Source: Agromyces mangrovi (lineage in GTDB: Bacteria; Actinomycetota; Actinomycetes; Actinomycetales; Microbacteriaceae). From it: a stretch of 64,000 bases of DNA. Below the pieces are notes generated by a model. That model was not told the origin of the DNA. It made no database searches and worked only from the letters and a program-made list of their open reading frames with translations. Shown here in pieces: positions 1-7,966 of this stretch; position 1 is the stretch's first letter; each line of letters begins with the position of its first letter. Where the stretch lies: the NCBI RefSeq assembly GCF_030296695.1, contig NZ_AP027737.1, forward strand, positions 1,488,001-1,552,000. Reading direction: 5' to 3'. Both the position numbers and the translations under genes were made by a program.

Positions 1-617
1 ACCGCCATGATCGACGCGTTGTGCTGCACGAGCCATTCGCGCAGGCGCCCGAGCGGCGCCGTCATGGCATCGGATGCGACGAGGTAGGCGACCACCGGCA
101 CCGCGACCGAGCACCCGGCGATGACGGTGAACACCACGATGCTCAGGACGACGGAGCCGACGTCGAGGCCCGCGCCGCCGATCTCGATGCCGCCGCCGGC
201 CGCGAGCAGCAGGTTCTTCGGGTTGACCGCCGACAGGAGCACGCCGAGCCCGATGGCGCGGCCCGCGTTCATCTGGTCGATCGCGCCCATCCACTTCGGC
301 AGGTCGGGCTCCTCGCCCTCGACCGGGCGGCCGCGCCACTGTCGCAGTGCGAGCAGCAGCAGCGCCACCGCGAGCACGATCTGCACGACGGCGGTGACCG
401 GCCGCGAGGCATCCGCGTCGCCCTCGGGCAGTGCGGCGGAGAGCAGGGTGAAGACGGTCGTCGCGAGGGCGATGCCGACGATCCAGCCGACGAGGAAGCC
501 GACGCTCGCACCCTTCGCCTTCGGCGACAGCAGCATGAGGATCGCCGCGACGATCGGTATCGGACTGATCGCGATGCCGACGGCGAGCGGCAGTATGGCT
601 CCGATCACTGCGGCCAC
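1..617 (-). CDS. GAP-family (LysE-like fold) membrane protein, 3' end cut by window edge
   Basis: Reading leftward from a GTG at 617 gives about 205 codons without a stop before the window edge. The product is very hydrophobic, with a start rich in I/L/V/A (MAAVIGAILPLAVGIAIS), then helices around residues 30-60, 80-95, 115-135 and 145-165, and short charged cytoplasmic loops such as SPKAKGAS and RGRPVEGEEPDLPKW. This layout, with the PIPIVAAILMLLSPKAKG stretch, matches the GAP / sulfolipid-addressing (Sap) family, whose members resemble LysE exporters. Substrate unknown. It is divergent from the SHOCT-domain gene. The family call rests on pattern recognition only; the C-terminus lies outside the window. 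Confidence 0.75.
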   Translation of the reverse strand, partial: MAAVIGAILPLAVGIAISPIPIVAAILMLLSPKAKGASVGFLVGWIVGIALATTVFTLLSAALPEGDADASRPVTAVVQIVLAVALLLLALRQWRGRPVEGEEPDLPKWMGAIDQMNAGRAIGLGVLLSAVNPKNLLLAAGGGIEIGGAGLDVGSVVLSIVVFTVIAGCSVAVPVVAYLVASDAMTAPLGRLREWLVQHNASIMA

Positions 618-769
618 GCCAGGCTCCCGTCTCGCGCCGACCCGGTGCCGACGGTGGTTCCATCGTGGCGCGGCCGGGACGGCCTGTCGACCCCGACGCA
701 CGGCGCCCTACCGGTCGCCCGCCCCCGGAGAGTAGGTTGTGGAGCACGTCGACCGATGGAGGAATGCAC

Positions 770-1159
770 GTGGACTACGGATTCTGGGCGCTCGTGAGCT
801 TCCTCCTGGCGGCGTTCGTGTTCGTCGCGTACCTGTTCGTGCTGGTGGCGGTGCTGGGCGACCTGTTCAGCGACCACTCGCTGAACGGCTGGTGGAAGGC
901 CGTGTGGATGGTCTTCCTCGTGTTCGTGCCGTTCCTTACGGGCCTGGTCTACGTGATCGCGCGCGGGCACGGCATGGCCGAGCGCCGGGCCGCCGCGCGA
1001 CGGGCGACCGCGCCGCGTCAGGCGGAGTACTCGCCGCACGTGGCCGCACCGCCGTCGCCGTCGGATGAGATCGCCAAGGCGAAGTCGATGCTCGACGCGG
1101 GCACGCTCACCCCCGAGGAGTACGAGTCGATCAAGGTGCGCACGCTCGGCGAGGGCTGA
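770..1159 (+). CDS. Small membrane protein with PLDc_N-like N-terminus and C-terminal SHOCT domain
   Basis: A 129-residue protein. Two transmembrane helices (about residues 4-32 and 43-66) form a PLDc_N-like hairpin, followed by an Arg/Ala-rich linker and a C-terminal SHOCT motif (DEIAKAKSMLDAGTLTPEEY, about residues 98-117). SHOCT domains are short oligomerisation modules at the ends of many actinobacterial membrane proteins; no enzymatic role can be assigned. I chose GTG 770 over the in-frame ATG 764 because GGAGGA at 758-763 then has a 6-base spacer, whereas it abuts the ATG. A TAGGTT (733-738) is a possible -10 box. Confidence 0.8.
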   Translation: MDYGFWALVSFLLAAFVFVAYLFVLVAVLGDLFSDHSLNGWWKAVWMVFLVFVPFLTGLVYVIARGHGMAERRAAARRATAPRQAEYSPHVAAPPSPSDEIAKAKSMLDAGTLTPEEYESIKVRTLGEG

Positions 1160-1202
1160 CGTCTCGGACGCCTCGGTCGGCTCGCCCGGACGGCTCGCTC
1201 GG

Positions 1203-1219
1203 ATACCCTACTGGGGTAT
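1203..1219. promoter_or_regulatory. CsoR-like copper operator with overlapping -10 box
   Basis: ATACCC-TACTG-GGGTAT is an inverted repeat with G/C-rich inner halves, the usual form of CsoR operators upstream of actinobacterial copper genes. TATAGT (1217-1222) overlaps its right half as a plausible -10 element, so repressor binding would block the promoter of the copZ-copA pair, which begins 38 bases downstream. No csoR gene is present in the window, so the repressor would be encoded elsewhere. Confidence 0.65.
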
Positions 1220-1256
1220 AGTGGTGCGCGTCCGCACCGCGATCCGGAAGGCAGCC

Positions 1257-1619
1257 ATGACCGAGACCACCCGCACCGAACTCCCCCTCGTCTCCTCCGA
1301 CGCATCCTCCCCCGCATCGGGCGGCGGATGCTGCGGTGGCGGCGGCTGCGCCTGCGGGCACGGCTCGAGCGCGTCGGCAGGCGCGAGCGCGAGCGGCGTC
1401 GCGACCGCCGAGTTCCTCGTCGAGGGCATGACCTGCGGCCACTGCGTGTCGAGCGTCACCGAGGAGCTCTCCGAGATCGCCGGCGTCGAGCAGGTGTCGG
1501 TCGACCTGCGCCCCGAGGGCGCCTCGCGCGTCACGGTCGCCTCGTCGGCGCCTCTCGCCGCGCACGACGTGCGCGCGGCCGTCGAGGACGCCGGCTACCG
1601 GCTCGCGGCCGGCGCCTGA
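1257..1619 (+). CDS. Copper chaperone-like HMA protein with N-terminal Cys-rich segment
   Basis: A 120-residue protein. Residues 52-117 form one HMA (CopZ/Atx1-type) domain with the metal site GMTCGHC (Cys60, Cys63). Unlike a plain CopZ of about 70 residues, it has an N-terminal extension with [12 protein letters not shown] (Cys25, 26, 31, 33; His35), a likely second metal-binding patch. The expected role is cytoplasmic Cu(I) carriage to CopA. It lies 29 bases upstream of copA and behind a CsoR-like operator, so copper-inducible co-transcription is likely. ATG 1257 was chosen because upstream in-frame codons would run through the operator. The HMA call is firm; the role of the Cys-rich tail is inferred. 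Confidence 0.85.
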   Translation: MTETTRTELPLVSSDASSPASGGGCCGGGGCACGHGSSASAGASASGVATAEFLVEGMTCGHCVSSVTEELSEIAGVEQVSVDLRPEGASRVTVASSAPLAAHDVRAAVEDAGYRLAAGA

Positions 1620-1648
1620 GCCGCCCCGCGCACCGGGCACCCACCCGC

Positions 1649-3889
1649 ATGAGCACCACCGCCTCCACTCCGGGCTCCGGCCCGGCCCTCGTCGACGTCG
1701 AACTCGACATCACCGGCATGACCTGCGCGTCGTGCGCGATGCGCATCGAACGCAAGCTCGGGAAGATGCCGGGCGTCGAGGCATCCGTCAACTACGCGAC
1801 CGAGAAGGCGCACGTGCGCGCCCCGGCGAACGTCGGCCCCGACGCGCTGGTCGAGGTCGTCGCTGCGGCCGGCTACGGCGCGAGCGTGCCCGAACCCGAG
1901 CCCGAGCCCGGCGAGTCCGCCGACGAGCTCGGGCCGCTGCGCCGACGCCTCATCGCGAGCGCAGCGCTGGCCGCCCCCGTCGTCGTGCTCTCGATGGTGC
2001 CCGCCCTGCAGTTCACGTACTGGCAGTGGGTGGCACTCGCGCTGACGATCCCGGTGGCGACGTGGGGCGCCTGGCCGTTCCACCGCGCCGCCGCGGTCAA
2101 CGCCCGCCACGGCGCGGTCACCATGGACACGCTCATCAGCATGGGCGTGCTCGCCGCGTTCGGCTGGTCGCTCTGGGCGCTGCTCCTCGGCGACGCCGGG
2201 GAACCGGGCATGCACATGACGTTCCGCCTGATCGGGCCTGCGCCGGGCGGCCACGACGAGCTCTACCTCGAGGTCGCGGCGGCGGTCACGGTGTTCCTCC
2301 TCGCGGGTCGGTACATCGAGGCCCGCGCGAAGCGCGCCTCCGGTGCCGCACTGCGCGCGCTGCTCGAGCTCGGGGCGACGGATGCCACGCAGCTCGTCGA
2401 CGGCGCCGAGCGACGCGTGCCCGTGCGCGACCTCGTGCCGGGCGACCGCGTGCTGGTGCGCCCCGGCGAGAAGATCGCCTCCGACGGGCTCGTCGTCGAG
2501 GGGGCATCCGCCGTCGACCGCAGCATGCTCACCGGCGAGTCGGTGCCGGTCGAGGTCGGCCCCGGTGACCGGGTGACGGGCGCCACGCTCAACGCCGGCG
2601 GCGTGCTGGTCGTCGAGATCACGCGCGTCGGCGCCGACACCGAGCTCGCGCGGCTCGGCCGCCTGCTCGAGGAGGCGCAGACCGGCAAAGCGCCCGTGCA
2701 GCGCCTCGCCGACCGCATCTCGACGGTGTTCGTGCCGGTCGTGATCGGGCTCGCGCTCGTCGCCCTGGCCGGGTGGCTGCTCGTCGGCGGCACGCCCGAG
2801 CAGGCGTTCGGCGCGGCCGTCGCGACGCTCATCATCGCGTGCCCGTGCGCCCTCGGGCTCGCCACCCCGACCGCGCTGCTCGTCGGCACCGGTCGCGGCG
2901 CCCAGCTCGGCATCCTCATCCGCGGGCCGCAGGTGCTCGAGCAGACCCGCACGGTCGACACGATCGTGCTCGACAAGACCGGCACGGTGACCACCGGTCG
3001 GATGCGGGTGCAGCAGGTGCTCCCCGCAGCCGGCGAGGACGCCGACGACGTGCTCGCGCTCGCGGCCGCCGCGGAGGCCGGCTCGGAGCATCCGATCGCC
3101 CGTGCCGTGGTCGAGGCCGCCCCGCGCACCGAGCGGGCCGAGCAGTTCCTCGCCCACGCGGGCCTCGGCGTCCAGGCGGTCGTCGGCGGCCGCCTGACCT
3201 CCGTCGGGCGCGCCGCGTGGCTCGCCGAGGCGTGGGCGATCGAGCTGCCCGACGACCTGGCCGAGCAGGCGCGCCGCGCCGAGGCCGACGGAGCGACCGT
3301 CGTCGCGGTGGCGTGGGACGGACGCGCTCGCGGCATCATCGCGGTCGCCGACACGCTGAAGCCGAGCGCGCGCGACGCCGTCCAGCGGTTCCGCGACCTC
3401 GGGCTCTCGCCCGTGCTGCTGACCGGCGACAACGCCGGGGCGGCGGGTGCGGTCGCGCGCGCGCTCGGCATCGACGACGTGCACGCCGGCGTCACGCCCG
3501 AGGGCAAGCTCGCCGTCGTGCGCGAACTGCAGGCCGCCGGCCGCACGGTCGCGATGGTCGGCGACGGCGTCAACGACCAGGCCGCGCTCGCGGCATCCGA
3601 CCTCGGCATCGCCATGGGGCAGGGCACGGATGCGGCGATGGCGGCCTCCGACCTCACCGTCGTGTCGGGCGACCTGCGGGTCGTCGCCGACGCCGTGCGG
3701 CTGTCTCGCCGCACGCTCGGCATCATCCGCGGCAACCTGTTCTGGGCGTTCGCGTACAACGCCGCGGCGATCCCGATCGCGATGCTCGGGCTGCTGAACC
3801 CGCTCGTCGCGGGCGCGGCGATGGCCGCGTCGAGCGTGTTCGTCGTGGGCAACAGCCTGCGGCTGCGCGGGTTCCGGCCGGGCGCCTGA
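1649..3889 (+). CDS. copA: Copper-exporting P1B-type ATPase
   Basis: A 746-residue heavy-metal P-type ATPase that pumps Cu(I) out of the cytoplasm using ATP. It has one N-terminal HMA domain (GMTCASC, Cys26/Cys29), then paired helices and the actuator loop (TGES, about 295-298). The ion-channel motif is CPC (398-400), the phosphorylation site DKTGT (Asp442), the P1B-specific HP dipeptide is at 481-482, and the hinge GDGVND is at 638-643. The length is usual for a CopA with a single metal-binding domain. It follows the CopZ-like gene by 29 bases and converges tail to tail with the DUF2017 gene, whose stop is only 3 bases away, leaving no room for a terminator between them. Confidence 0.95.
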   Translation: MSTTASTPGSGPALVDVELDITGMTCASCAMRIERKLGKMPGVEASVNYATEKAHVRAPANVGPDALVEVVAAAGYGASVPEPEPEPGESADELGPLRRRLIASAALAAPVVVLSMVPALQFTYWQWVALALTIPVATWGAWPFHRAAAVNARHGAVTMDTLISMGVLAAFGWSLWALLLGDAGEPGMHMTFRLIGPAPGGHDELYLEVAAAVTVFLLAGRYIEARAKRASGAALRALLELGATDATQLVDGAERRVPVRDLVPGDRVLVRPGEKIASDGLVVEGASAVDRSMLTGESVPVEVGPGDRVTGATLNAGGVLVVEITRVGADTELARLGRLLEEAQTGKAPVQRLADRISTVFVPVVIGLALVALAGWLLVGGTPEQAFGAAVATLIIACPCALGLATPTALLVGTGRGAQLGILIRGPQVLEQTRTVDTIVLDKTGTVTTGRMRVQQVLPAAGEDADDVLALAAAAEAGSEHPIARAVVEAAPRTERAEQFLAHAGLGVQAVVGGRLTSVGRAAWLAEAWAIELPDDLAEQARRAEADGATVVAVAWDGRARGIIAVADTLKPSARDAVQRFRDLGLSPVLLTGDNAGAAGAVARALGIDDVHAGVTPEGKLAVVRELQAAGRTVAMVGDGVNDQAALAASDLGIAMGQGTDAAMAASDLTVVSGDLRVVADAVRLSRRTLGIIRGNLFWAFAYNAAAIPIAMLGLLNPLVAGAAMAASSVFVVGNSLRLRGFRPGA

Positions 3890-3892
3890 GCC

Positions 3893-4402
3893 TCAGCGCT
3901 CGTTCGTCGGGTCGAGCACCTCGAGCATCGACCCCTGCACGAACCCGACCCACTCGTACGCGGCGCGCATGTAGCCGTCGCGCTCGGTGATCGGCTCGGT
4001 GACGGGGTCGTCGTCGGGTTCGTCGGCGAGGATGCCGGTGCGCTCGGCCAGGATCAGCCGGAGGTCGGTGAGGAAGGTCAGCCACCCCCACGACGCGGCC
4101 TGGTCGAGCTCGATGTCGACGATGCCACGGTCCTCCTCGGTGCTCGTCGCGTCGCGCACCGCCGCGGCGGCGTCGCGCTTCGACTGCGCGAGGTCCTCCC
4201 GGGTGTAGCGGCGGAAGTCGTCGGACGCGGCGTCGTCGTCGACGTACGCGTCGGGGAACAGCCGGTCGAGCGCCGGGTCGGTGTGCGCGTCCTGCTCGAG
4301 CACCGTGACGACCTGCCCGGCGAACTCGGCCAGCAGCATCGCCTCCTCGCTCTCGAGCACGATCCGCACCCCGCCGAGCGCCTGCGCCGCCGAGACGATC
4401 AC
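3893..4402 (-). CDS. DUF2017 family protein
   Basis: A 169-residue acidic soluble protein with motifs of the DUF2017 family ([20 protein letters not shown] at residues 10-29, [18 protein letters not shown], and a tryptophan-rich C-terminal helix [17 protein letters not shown]). No enzyme motif is visible. Its GTG start overlaps the stop of clpS as GTGA, so the two are probably translationally coupled. This clpS-DUF2017 order is conserved in actinobacteria and suggests a link to ClpS/ClpCP-dependent proteolysis, but the molecular function is not established. Confidence 0.88.
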   Translation of the reverse strand: MIVSAAQALGGVRIVLESEEAMLLAEFAGQVVTVLEQDAHTDPALDRLFPDAYVDDDAASDDFRRYTREDLAQSKRDAAAAVRDATSTEEDRGIVDIELDQAASWGWLTFLTDLRLILAERTGILADEPDDDPVTEPITERDGYMRAAYEWVGFVQGSMLEVLDPTNER

Positions 4403-4695
4403 TCGTCGGCCCTCCGAAGCGTGGCCTGCAGGCCGTAGCCGTGCATCGCGGCGACGTGCCGCTCCATGGTCTCGCGGTCGCCGGTCGCGACCACCGCGCG
4501 CCCCTCGTTGTGCACGCGCAGCATGAGTTGCTCGGCCCGGTGCTTGGGGAAGCCGAAGTAGCTGCGGAACACGTACGCGACGTAGGTCATGAGGTTGACC
4601 GGGTCGTCCCAGACGATCGTGACCCACGGCACGGCGGTGACGGATGCCTCGTCCGTCGCCTCCCGCACGTCGGGTCGCTCGATCGTCTGCGCCAT
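4399..4695 (-). CDS. clpS: ATP-dependent Clp protease adaptor ClpS
   Basis: A 98-residue protein with the full ClpS core: [17 protein letters not shown] (residues 23-39, including the D-P-x-N segment of the N-degron pocket), [19 protein letters not shown] (47-65) and the C-terminal [10 protein letters not shown]. ClpS delivers proteins with destabilising N-terminal residues to the Clp protease. It is the first gene of a leftward clpS-DUF2017 pair with a 4-base GTGA overlap. The non-conserved N-terminal tail of about 20 residues is normal for actinobacteria. Confidence 0.94.
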   Translation of the reverse strand: MAQTIERPDVREATDEASVTAVPWVTIVWDDPVNLMTYVAYVFRSYFGFPKHRAEQLMLRVHNEGRAVVATGDRETMERHVAAMHGYGLQATLRRADE

Positions 4696-4706
4696 GCTTC
4701 CAGCGT

Positions 4707-4723
4707 CGCACGAATCGCGTGCG
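4707..4723 (-). terminator. Short hairpin between the flavoprotein gene and clpS
   Basis: CGCACG-AATCG-CGTGCG forms a 6-bp stem with a 5-base loop, 17 bases after the stop of the flavoprotein gene in its direction of transcription and 11 bases before the clpS start. There is no T-run, as is common in high-GC actinobacteria. It may separate the polyketide operon from clpS. Based on complementarity only. Confidence 0.4.
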
Positions 4724-4740
4724 GTGGCACCCGGGTCGGG

Positions 4741-5991
4741 TCAGAGGCCGCGCATCGTGAAGGCGCGGGCGAGGCGGCGGCGGGCCGGGCCCACGGCGAG
4801 CAGGCGCACGGCGGCGTTGCGCGCGGCGAGGCGGAGGCCGTGGGCCGGGGCGCCCATCGACATGTTGAACGCGGCCTGGCGTATGGCGCGACCGGCGGCC
4901 CTGTGGCGGGCGCGCTCGTACTCGGCGAGGGCGGCTGCGGCACCCGGTGGGTCGGCGAGGCACGCCGCGAGCGCGCGGTCGAGGTGCAGCGCGTCCAGCC
5001 AGCCGAGGTTCATGCCCTGCCCGCCGATCGGGCTCACCTCGTGCGCCGCGTCGCCCACGAGCACGATGCGGCCGGCGACGACCCGGTCGGCGAGGTGCTG
5101 GCGCGCGGTGAAGGCGCGGGCGTCGGGCACGTCGGTGCCGAGGTCGTCGCCCGTGCGCTCGGCGACGATGCCGATGAGGGCAGCGGATGCCCCGGGGCGA
5201 TCGACGCCCGCGTCGCGCGCGCCCCACTCGGTCATCGCCACCCAGCGGCGCATTCCGCCCGGGAGCGGGAACGACTCGACCACGCCGCCCGGCTCGAAGT
5301 GCAGCAGCGCCGACCCCGGGGCATCCGTGCGGTCGGCCACGTCGCCCATCACGTAGTCCGCGCGCCCGCGGTGCTGTTGCCATCCGATGCGCGCCTGCCT
5401 GCGCACGCCGCTGCGCACGCCGTCGGCGCCGACCAGGTAGCGCGCGGCGAGCGTGGCCGGCGCGTCGATGCCGCCATCCGTCGCGCCGCCGCCCTCGTCC
5501 GCCGCTCGTCTGCCCGAGGCATCCGCCCCGGCCCCGTCGACCGCGAACTCCACGCCACCGTCGAGCTGCCGGATCGCCGAGACGCGCACGCCCCGATGCA
5601 GCGCCCCTGGACGCAACTGCGCGAGCCGTTCGGCGAGCAGCCGCTCGGTCTCCGCCTGCGGCAGCGCCAGCACGAACGGCACGTCGGGGTCGGCTTCGGC
5701 GAAGTCGAGCGCGCCGAGCACCCGCCCGCGGCACGAGACCCGCCCGTCGCGGATCGCCACCCCCGACTGCCGCGCCGCCTCGCCCACGCCCACGGCGTCG
5801 AGGGCGCGCAGCCCGGGCGGGTGCACGCCGATCGCGCGGGACAGCGGCGCCGGCTCCGCCCGCTGTTCGAACACGTCGACCCGCAGCCCACGCTGGGCGA
5901 GCAGGCACGCCAGCAGCAGTCCCACCGGCCCACCGCCGACGATCGCGACGTCGAGCGTCGGCGCGCCCTCCGGCGTCAGCCCCGCTCCCAC
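4741..5991 (-). CDS. FAD-dependent monooxygenase / hydroxylase of the polyketide operon
   Basis: About 416 residues of the PHBH/UbiH-type flavoprotein family. Near the N-terminus is the Rossmann motif VAIVGGGPVGLLLACLLAQ, then the mid-chain YLVGADGVRSGVR (DG motif) and the FAD/ribityl motif RIVLVGDAAHEVSPIGGQG. These enzymes hydroxylate aromatic substrates with NAD(P)H and O2. It is the last gene of a leftward operon after a type III PKS and a methyltransferase; its start lies inside the methyltransferase 3' end (16-base overlap). GTG 5991 is preceded by GGAGG with a 4-base spacer; a second GTG one codon upstream is possible. Likely role: ring hydroxylation of the resorcinol or pyrone made by the PKS. 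Confidence 0.85.
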   Translation of the reverse strand: MGAGLTPEGAPTLDVAIVGGGPVGLLLACLLAQRGLRVDVFEQRAEPAPLSRAIGVHPPGLRALDAVGVGEAARQSGVAIRDGRVSCRGRVLGALDFAEADPDVPFVLALPQAETERLLAERLAQLRPGALHRGVRVSAIRQLDGGVEFAVDGAGADASGRRAADEGGGATDGGIDAPATLAARYLVGADGVRSGVRRQARIGWQQHRGRADYVMGDVADRTDAPGSALLHFEPGGVVESFPLPGGMRRWVAMTEWGARDAGVDRPGASAALIGIVAERTGDDLGTDVPDARAFTARQHLADRVVAGRIVLVGDAAHEVSPIGGQGMNLGWLDALHLDRALAACLADPPGAAAALAEYERARHRAAGRAIRQAAFNMSMGAPAHGLRLAARNAAVRLLAVGPARRRLARAFTMRGL

Positions 5992-6695
5992 CACACCTCC
6001 AGCCGCGACGGCACGGCCGCACGCACGCGCCAGCCGTCGGGCAGCGCCGCCGCGAGCTCCGCCACGGTGTGGCTGCGGCGGATCGACGTGAGCCCGTCCT
6101 CGCGGATGTACGAGCCGGCGAGGAGGTTCGGCTGGAACGGCGCCGTGCCGATGCCGAATCCGGCATATCCCCACCGCGACCGCGCGATGTCGGCGTGCAG
6201 CGCGAGCCCGCCCGGTCGCAGCAGCCGCTCGGAGTCGGCGAGCAGCACACCCAGCTCGTCGCCGGTGACGTGATGCAGCACATGGTTCGACACCACCAGG
6301 TCGTACCGCTCGCCGATGCGCACGAGGTCGGAGCTGTGCGCGCGGCGCAGCGCGAGGCCGGGAACCGCGGGCTGCCGCAGCCCCCAGCGGATCGCCCGCA
6401 CGTCCGGGTCGATCGCCGTCACCGCGAGCGCCAGCCCGTCGCGCCGCGCCCAGCGCAGCAGCGCCCGCGGCACGTCGCCGCCGCCCGTACCGATGTCGAG
6501 CAGCGTCGTCACGCGATCCGGGCGCAACCGCGGCCGCACCCGTGCACGGTAGATCCATCGCCACCCCGACACCACGGCGTTGACCAGGTGGAACCGGCCA
6601 TAGGTGCGCTCGAGCGCGACCGGATCGCAGTCCGGGTCGTCCATGCGCTCCGAGGCATCCGTCGCCCTGAACCTGAGGTCGGGGAGGCCGATCAC
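5976..6695 (-). CDS. Class I SAM-dependent methyltransferase of the polyketide operon
   Basis: A 239-residue soluble methyltransferase. The SAM-binding motif I is LLDIGTGGGDVPRALLRWA (about residues 65-83); an acidic ribose-binding residue follows in VTAIDPDVRAIRW, and VSNHVLHHVTGDELG provides motifs II/III, then LRPGGLALHADIARSRWG. The N-terminal MDDPDCDPVALERTYGRF is typical of methyltransferases found next to actinobacterial type III PKS genes. The GTG start overlaps the PKS stop (GTGA), so the genes are coupled. Probably methylates the polyketide product; O- versus C-methylation cannot be read from sequence. Confidence 0.85.
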   Translation of the reverse strand: MIGLPDLRFRATDASERMDDPDCDPVALERTYGRFHLVNAVVSGWRWIYRARVRPRLRPDRVTTLLDIGTGGGDVPRALLRWARRDGLALAVTAIDPDVRAIRWGLRQPAVPGLALRRAHSSDLVRIGERYDLVVSNHVLHHVTGDELGVLLADSERLLRPGGLALHADIARSRWGYAGFGIGTAPFQPNLLAGSYIREDGLTSIRRSHTVAELAAALPDGWRVRAAVPSRLEVWWERG

Positions 6696-7837
6696 CCCTC
6701 GCGCACCGTCATCAGGGCGGTCTCGACCGTGAGCCCGGGCCCGAACGCCATCGCGGCGACGCGGTCGCCGTCGGCCGCGGATGCCCCGTCGAGGATGTTC
6801 CGCAGCACGAAGAGCACGGTCGCGCTCGACATGTTGCCGAAGTCGCGCAGCGTCTCCCGCGCGGGAACCAGCTGCGCCTCGTCGAGCGCGAGCTTCGCGC
6901 CGACCTTGTCGACGATGCTGCGCCCGCCGGGATGGATCGCCCAGTGCGTGATGGACTCGCCGGCCGTCGACGCGGCGAGCGCGCGGGACAGCCCCTCGTC
7001 GTCGGCGAACAACGGCTCGAGCGCGCCGACGATGTGGTCGTCGATGATGTTCGGCACGTAGGTCGACAGCACCATCTCGAACCCGTGGTCGCCGATCTTC
7101 CACGCCATGTCGCCCTCCCCGACGGGCGTGATGACCGTCTCGAACCGATCGAGGTCGAACGCGCGCTCACCCGGCTCGAGCGGGCGCTGCGTCACGAGCC
7201 CCGCGCCCGCGCCGTCGGCGAACAGCGAGCACGCCACGATGGTGTCGGGATCGGTCGACGACCGCAGGTGCAGCGTGCAGAGCTCGACGCTCACGACGAG
7301 CACGACGGCGTCGGGGTCGGCCTCGCAGAACTGCTTGGCCGTGCGCAGCGCCGGCATGGCCGCGTAGCACCCCATGAACCCGAGGTGGGTGCGCGCGACC
7401 GACGGGCGCAGCCCGAGCTCGCGCACGATCATGTAGTCGGGACCGGGCTGGTAGAAGCCGGTGCACGAGACGGTCACGATGTGGGTGATGTCGGATGCCT
7501 CGAGACCCGGCGTCGCCGCGATCGCACGCCGCGCCGCCTCGACGTAGAGGATCGTCGCCTGCTCCGCGTACAGCTCGTTGCGCGCCTTCGTGCCCGGCAG
7601 CAGCAGCTCGCCCGACTCGACGTCGAAGAACTCGGGCGTCTCGGGCCGCGCCTCGGTCGTGAGCTCGGCGATCGCCGTGTGGCGCGTCTCGATGCCCGAC
7701 ACGTCGAACGACGTCGACACGATGCGCTGCGCGAGCCGATTCAGCCCGGGCTGGGCCTTGAAGACGTCTCGCACCTGTTCCTGGATGAGCACGGTGGGAG
7801 GGACGGCCGTCTGCAAACCCCGAAGCGTCACGGTCAT
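6692..7837 (-). CDS. Type III polyketide synthase (chalcone/stilbene synthase-like)
   Basis: A 381-residue thiolase-fold enzyme of normal length. The catalytic triad is visible: Cys157 in GFMGCYAAMPALR, His302 in WAIHPGGRS and Asn335 in FGNMSSATV. Such enzymes condense an acyl-CoA starter with malonyl-CoA units into resorcinols or pyrones. It heads a three-gene overlapping operon (PKS, methyltransferase, FAD hydroxylase), the same functional order as the Streptomyces srs phenolic-lipid operon, so the product may be a methylated, hydroxylated phenolic lipid. ATG 7837 lies 5 bases after a TACAGT -10-like box, suggesting a leaderless or very short leader. Family certain; product inferred. Confidence 0.93.
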   Translation of the reverse strand: MTVTLRGLQTAVPPTVLIQEQVRDVFKAQPGLNRLAQRIVSTSFDVSGIETRHTAIAELTTEARPETPEFFDVESGELLLPGTKARNELYAEQATILYVEAARRAIAATPGLEASDITHIVTVSCTGFYQPGPDYMIVRELGLRPSVARTHLGFMGCYAAMPALRTAKQFCEADPDAVVLVVSVELCTLHLRSSTDPDTIVACSLFADGAGAGLVTQRPLEPGERAFDLDRFETVITPVGEGDMAWKIGDHGFEMVLSTYVPNIIDDHIVGALEPLFADDEGLSRALAASTAGESITHWAIHPGGRSIVDKVGAKLALDEAQLVPARETLRDFGNMSSATVLFVLRNILDGASAADGDRVAAMAFGPGLTVETALMTVREG

Positions 7838-7842
7838 GCCCC

Positions 7843-7848
7843 ACTGTA
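7843..7848 (-). promoter_or_regulatory. Candidate -10 box of the type III PKS operon
   Basis: On the minus strand TACAGT sits 5 bases before the ATG of the PKS gene, which would place transcription at or next to the start codon. No convincing -35 element was found. Weak evidence on its own; it fits the pattern of short leaders seen at several other genes here. Confidence 0.35.
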
Positions 7849-7892
7849 GGCATGTCCCGCCCCGCGCCGATAGGGTCCCCGCCCGACTTCAC

Positions 7893-7950
7893 CGAGTCGT
7901 CATGAACTGTCGCTTCGGCGCCGCCGATGGCGACACTTCATGACGACTCG
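7893..7950 (-). terminator. Long intergenic stem-loop
   Basis: Arms 7893-7913 and 7929-7950 are complementary over about 20 bp with one mismatch (CGAGTCGTCATGAA in one arm, TTCATGACGACTCG in the other), around a 15-base loop. It begins 17 bases after the stop of the RsmC-like gene on the strand that gene is read from, so it is placed as its terminator, although no T-run follows. The arms are richer in A/T than the surrounding DNA, unlike ordinary terminators here, so a dispersed repeat element is an alternative. Confidence 0.5.
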
Positions 7951-7966
7951 CGGATAGGGGAGGCGA

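Noticed and set aside
1595..3484. Long leftward open frame antisense to copA
   Set aside because: The opposite strand has all CopA motifs; this frame has no known motif and is a GC-bias shadow.
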